Positions 12,143 through 14,365 of a stretch of 14,365 nt of DNA are shown here, piece by piece. How positions within the stretch are numbered: position 1 is the stretch's first letter; each line of letters starts with the position of its first letter. The stretch is from Alphaproteobacteria bacterium UBA5343. Its GTDB lineage: Bacteria; Pseudomonadota; Alphaproteobacteria; RF32; UBA5343. Made by a program: the position numbers and the translations under genes. Location of the stretch: the NCBI GenBank assembly GCA_002410125.1, contig DHQH01000008.1, positions 1-14,365 of the forward strand. Direction: 5' to 3'. The notes below the pieces were generated by a model that did not search any database, was not told the origin of the DNA, and saw nothing but the letters and a program-made list of their open reading frames with translations.

Positions 12143-12703
12143 ATGCAAATAATAGGAACAAGTAAAAACGGGAGTTACTATATGTACTCCCTTTTAAAAA
12201 AGTTAGGAGTTAACGTTATTTTTGAACAAATCTATAATAGATGGGATTTTAATTATAGATTAAAGAATGAAGAATGGCCCCAAGATGTACAAGCGAATAT
12301 ATCCTACCTACTCCCATTCGCAGTACAATATGATAAACCTATCATACACCAAATCAAAAACAAAGAAGACTCAGTAAATGCAATGCTTAATAGCGATTAC
12401 TTTATTAAGAAAAATATGCACTTACATTTTAATAACCTTCTTTTGCATTATTGTCCAGAGATTTTAAACGGTTCTACACAAAAAGAAAAGTGCGAGATAT
12501 ATTGGGAGGTTTGGAATCAGAAAATAGCTGAGAAGGCTTTATTCTCGTACAATATAGAAGAATTAGACTTGAAGCTAGTAAAGAAAATACTTAAAGTAAT
12601 AGATTTCGAAGTATCAGACTATAAAATACGAAAAGCTTTAAGTGAAACACCAACTAACACTAATACCACTAAAACAGGTAATTACAAATCAAAAACTAAA
12701 TAG
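12143..12703 (+). CDS. Sulfotransferase-like P-loop protein
   Basis: The N-terminus 'MQIIGTSKNGSYYMYSLLKK' followed by 'LGVNVIFEQ' has the layout of the PAPS-binding loop strand and helix of sulfotransferases (usual form IxGxxRSGTTyLarlLn.LG). Further matches are 'IIHQIKNKEDSVNAML' (67-82; usual HQVRDPL.vI.S) and 'YWEVWNQKIAE' (120-130; usual YWleWN). The loop is degenerate: Lys-Asn-Gly-Ser replaces Arg-Ser-Gly-Thr, and the conserved Arg of the HQxRDP element is Lys. It may use another donor, be inactive, or be a divergent member. The 186 aa length is short for the family, and the last 20 residues are a Thr/Asn/Lys-rich tail. It is followed by a methyltransferase after four bases. Confidence 0.6.
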   Translation: MQIIGTSKNGSYYMYSLLKKLGVNVIFEQIYNRWDFNYRLKNEEWPQDVQANISYLLPFAVQYDKPIIHQIKNKEDSVNAMLNSDYFIKKNMHLHFNNLLLHYCPEILNGSTQKEKCEIYWEVWNQKIAEKALFSYNIEELDLKLVKKILKVIDFEVSDYKIRKALSETPTNTNTTKTGNYKSKTK

Positions 12704-12707
12704 GGTT

Positions 12708-13265
12708 ATGCCAATAGGAAGCTACTCAGTGCAGGCTGATTTAATGTATGAGTTACTTATCACGAAACAGCGCACTAAAATTAAATTCAAAAGTATACTA
12801 GATTTAGGAATCGGCTTTGGCTCCTTCGCTCCTAATTACAGAAATCACATTGATCTAGGTTACAATTCCAAAACTATCATTGAAGGTGTAGAAGGTTTTA
12901 GAGACTACGAAACATCTAATTGGGGTAATTATGACAAGGTTTATATTGATGATGTAGTAAACTTTGAGCCGGATAAGAAATATGATCTGATAGTATGTAA
13001 TGATGTTATAGAGCACTTAACCAAAGAGCAAGGGTTTAAACTACTCGATAAGGTTAAAGGATGGGTAAATAAAGGAGGTTATATATATTTTAGTACGCCC
13101 GCTCAATTCCACGAACAGGGGGCTGTATATGGCAACGAATTAGAGATTCACAAATCTTTATGGAGTGTAGAGGACTTTAAATCAAAAGACTTCCAAATCC
13201 TTAGAGGGCCAACACCTTGTAAATACACACATAGTATGTTATTAGCTAAATTTATAAAGTTATGA
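12708..13265 (+). CDS. Class I SAM-dependent methyltransferase
   Basis: The start is ATG 12708, four bases after the previous stop; an in-frame ATG at 12642 lies within the sulfotransferase-like gene and gives a residue string that does not fit the family. Motif I is 'SILDLGIGFGSF' (29-40). An acidic residue of the next strand lies in 'IIEGVEGF' (57-64). The post-motif region is 'YDLIVCNDVIEHLTKEQGFK' (92-111), and the late strand is 'KGGYIYFSTP' (122-131). These show a Rossmann-fold methyltransferase of the small-molecule or sugar type ('EHL' is common in Methyltransf_11/23). The substrate cannot be read. Placement between a sulfotransferase-like and a glycosyltransferase gene points to glycan or surface modification. 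Its TGA overlaps the next ATG (ATGA at 13262). Confidence 0.85.
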   Translation: MPIGSYSVQADLMYELLITKQRTKIKFKSILDLGIGFGSFAPNYRNHIDLGYNSKTIIEGVEGFRDYETSNWGNYDKVYIDDVVNFEPDKKYDLIVCNDVIEHLTKEQGFKLLDKVKGWVNKGGYIYFSTPAQFHEQGAVYGNELEIHKSLWSVEDFKSKDFQILRGPTPCKYTHSMLLAKFIKL

Positions 13266-14365
13266 TTAAGGCACTAGCACATATTCACGCTTACCCCCCG
13301 ATTAGTAATGCAGGCGCAGAATGGGCAGCGCATACACTATTTAAATACCTCAATGAAAACGGATGGGATATAGAAGTAGCTTCCAAAGAGTGTACAGAAC
13401 CGTACACTATAGACAATGTGAGGGTACACCCATTTAACCCGACTGATTATTTTAGAAATGATTGGCAAATGGTATTTACTCACTTAGGTCAAACTGGATT
13501 TGCTTCTGATTTTGCTTATAGAAAGAAATTGCCAATTACTCACCTTATACACAATCATCATGATTACCCTGTTATAAGACGTAGAGATAAATTCCAAAAC
13601 TATGTAATATATAATAGTGAATGGGTAGAGCGTGAGCTTCAATACAAAGTAGATTCAGTATTACTTTATCCGCCTGTTTATTGGAAGGATTATGAAGTAG
13701 AAAATAAAGGAAACTTTGTAACTCTGATTAATGTAAACGAAAACAAAGGAGGTAAAATACTTATCGAGTTAGCTAAGAAAATGCCACATATTAACTTTAT
13801 CGGGGTGATTGGTTCTTATGCAGATCAGATAGTTGATAAATCTATTAAGAATATCACTTACATAGAGCATACATCCGAAATTAAAAAGGTATATGAGAAG
13901 ACTAAAGTACTTATTATGCCTAGCGAGTATGAAAGCTATGGACGTACAGCAGTGGAGGCTAGTAGTTCAGGCATCCCAGTTATTGCTAATCCTACTCCTG
14001 GGCTAAAAGAAGCTTTAAAAGGTTCAAACCTACTAATAGAAAAAGAACGTATAACAGATTGGGTAGATACTATCAATAAATTATTTAATGATAAGGAGTT
14101 CTATAAATCTCAATCAGAATGGCACAAAAACAGAGCGAAGGAATTAGGCCCATACCCACAACTAAAAGAAGTGAAAGAATTTTTAGAAAAGAGAATAAAA
14201 TCAAAAAGAACAATGAGCGAAGTAAAAGTTAGGAGACTAAAAGCATTAAGAAAGTTTGCAGGCGATAGTGATTTAATGATAGATGGGAATCCTACAAACG
14301 AATACATTATAATGAAGGGGTGTATGGTAGAAACTACTTCTAATACAAAAGCAAAAGAATTAGTA
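13262..14365 (+). CDS. GT4-type glycosyltransferase with fused C-terminal segment, 3' partial
   Basis: The frame runs from ATG 13262 (ATGA overlap with the methyltransferase) to the window edge without a stop; 368 residues are visible. The N-terminal Rossmann domain begins 'IKALAHIHAYPPISNAGAEW', with the Gly-rich acceptor-side loop at about 14-20. The C-terminal donor domain has 'VTLINVNENKGGKILIELAK' (153-172) and the GT4 signature 'IMPSEYESYGRTAVEASSSG' (218-237), with the E-x7-E pair Glu224 and Glu232. It should transfer a nucleotide-activated sugar. The glycosyltransferase part should end near residue 315. Beyond this, from an internal Met318 (ATG 14213), comes 'SEVKVRRLKALRKFAGDSDL' and on to 'EYIIMKGCMVETTSNTKAKE', which resembles a separate small phage head-region protein. 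The two parts are joined in frame. Confidence 0.85.
   Translation, partial: MIKALAHIHAYPPISNAGAEWAAHTLFKYLNENGWDIEVASKECTEPYTIDNVRVHPFNPTDYFRNDWQMVFTHLGQTGFASDFAYRKKLPITHLIHNHHDYPVIRRRDKFQNYVIYNSEWVERELQYKVDSVLLYPPVYWKDYEVENKGNFVTLINVNENKGGKILIELAKKMPHINFIGVIGSYADQIVDKSIKNITYIEHTSEIKKVYEKTKVLIMPSEYESYGRTAVEASSSGIPVIANPTPGLKEALKGSNLLIEKERITDWVDTINKLFNDKEFYKSQSEWHKNRAKELGPYPQLKEVKEFLEKRIKSKRTMSEVKVRRLKALRKFAGDSDLMIDGNPTNEYIIMKGCMVETTSNTKAKELV

Noticed and set aside
12642..12707. Earlier start of the methyltransferase gene at ATG 12642
   Set aside because: This would overlap the sulfotransferase-like gene by 62 bases and add residues that do not belong to the fold. ATG 12708 lies four bases after the previous stop and fits better.
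1..14365. tRNA genes, CRISPR arrays, integrase or attachment sites, retroelement or diversity-generating repeats
   Set aside because: I searched by eye on both strands and found no cloverleaf, regular repeat-spacer pattern, recombinase motif or reverse transcriptase. A subtle attachment site cannot be excluded without the flanking genome.

Overview
This is a low-GC piece of a tailed double-stranded DNA phage (Caudoviricetes, HK97-type head), either a free phage or a prophage. The host is most likely a member of the Bacteroidota, probably a flavobacterium-like organism. Start codons are preceded by A/T-rich leaders with almost no Shine-Dalgarno sequence, genes are coupled by ATGA and TAATG overlaps, small lipoproteins carry a short lipobox, and one 119-residue protein ends in the 'HQLQNL(Y/C)F(A/S)LTGEEL' signature that I know from Bacteroidota phages. 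I see no integrase, tRNA, CRISPR array or insertion sequence. The sequence alone cannot decide between free phage and prophage.

Layout. (1) Positions 1-1831 hold a dense chain of very small genes: a partial holin-like membrane/coiled-coil protein, several one-helix membrane peptides, two small lipoproteins and some soluble proteins. A clear terminator at 1883-1920 ends this chain. (2) Positions 1962-4525 hold a second run of small genes, interrupted by a probable terminator at 3488-3514. It includes a 52-residue protein that matches only the front part of Bacteroidota HTH (XRE/HigA-like) antitoxins, a cationic/hydrophobic 34-residue peptide overlapping it, and a gene with a stop at codon 8 just before the packaging genes. 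(3) Positions 4525-8604 form the DNA packaging and portal block: small terminase, large terminase, portal and a Mu gpF-like head protein, all overlapping or abutting. (4) Positions 8605-10022 are on the opposite strand: four or five small genes of unknown function with two well-formed minus-strand terminators. This cassette sits inside the head module like a moron. (5) Positions 10083-12069 return to the plus strand with the HK97-type prohead protease and major capsid protein, followed by a strong terminator at 12101-12126. (6) Positions 12143-14365 carry three enzymes not needed for a basic head: a sulfotransferase-like P-loop protein, a class I SAM methyltransferase and a GT4-type glycosyltransferase. 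The glycosyltransferase frame runs without a stop into a segment that looks like a small phage head-region protein, and it leaves the window open.

How it works together. TerS and TerL recognise, cut and pump the genome through the portal. The Mu F-like protein is a minor head component. The protease matures a prohead built from the capsid protein, whose coiled-coil N-terminus acts as scaffold. The three-enzyme cassette directly after the capsid gene suggests decoration of the virion or the host surface. The most interesting stretches are the minus-strand cassette, the decoration cassette with its fused end, and the HTH-less antitoxin-like gene.
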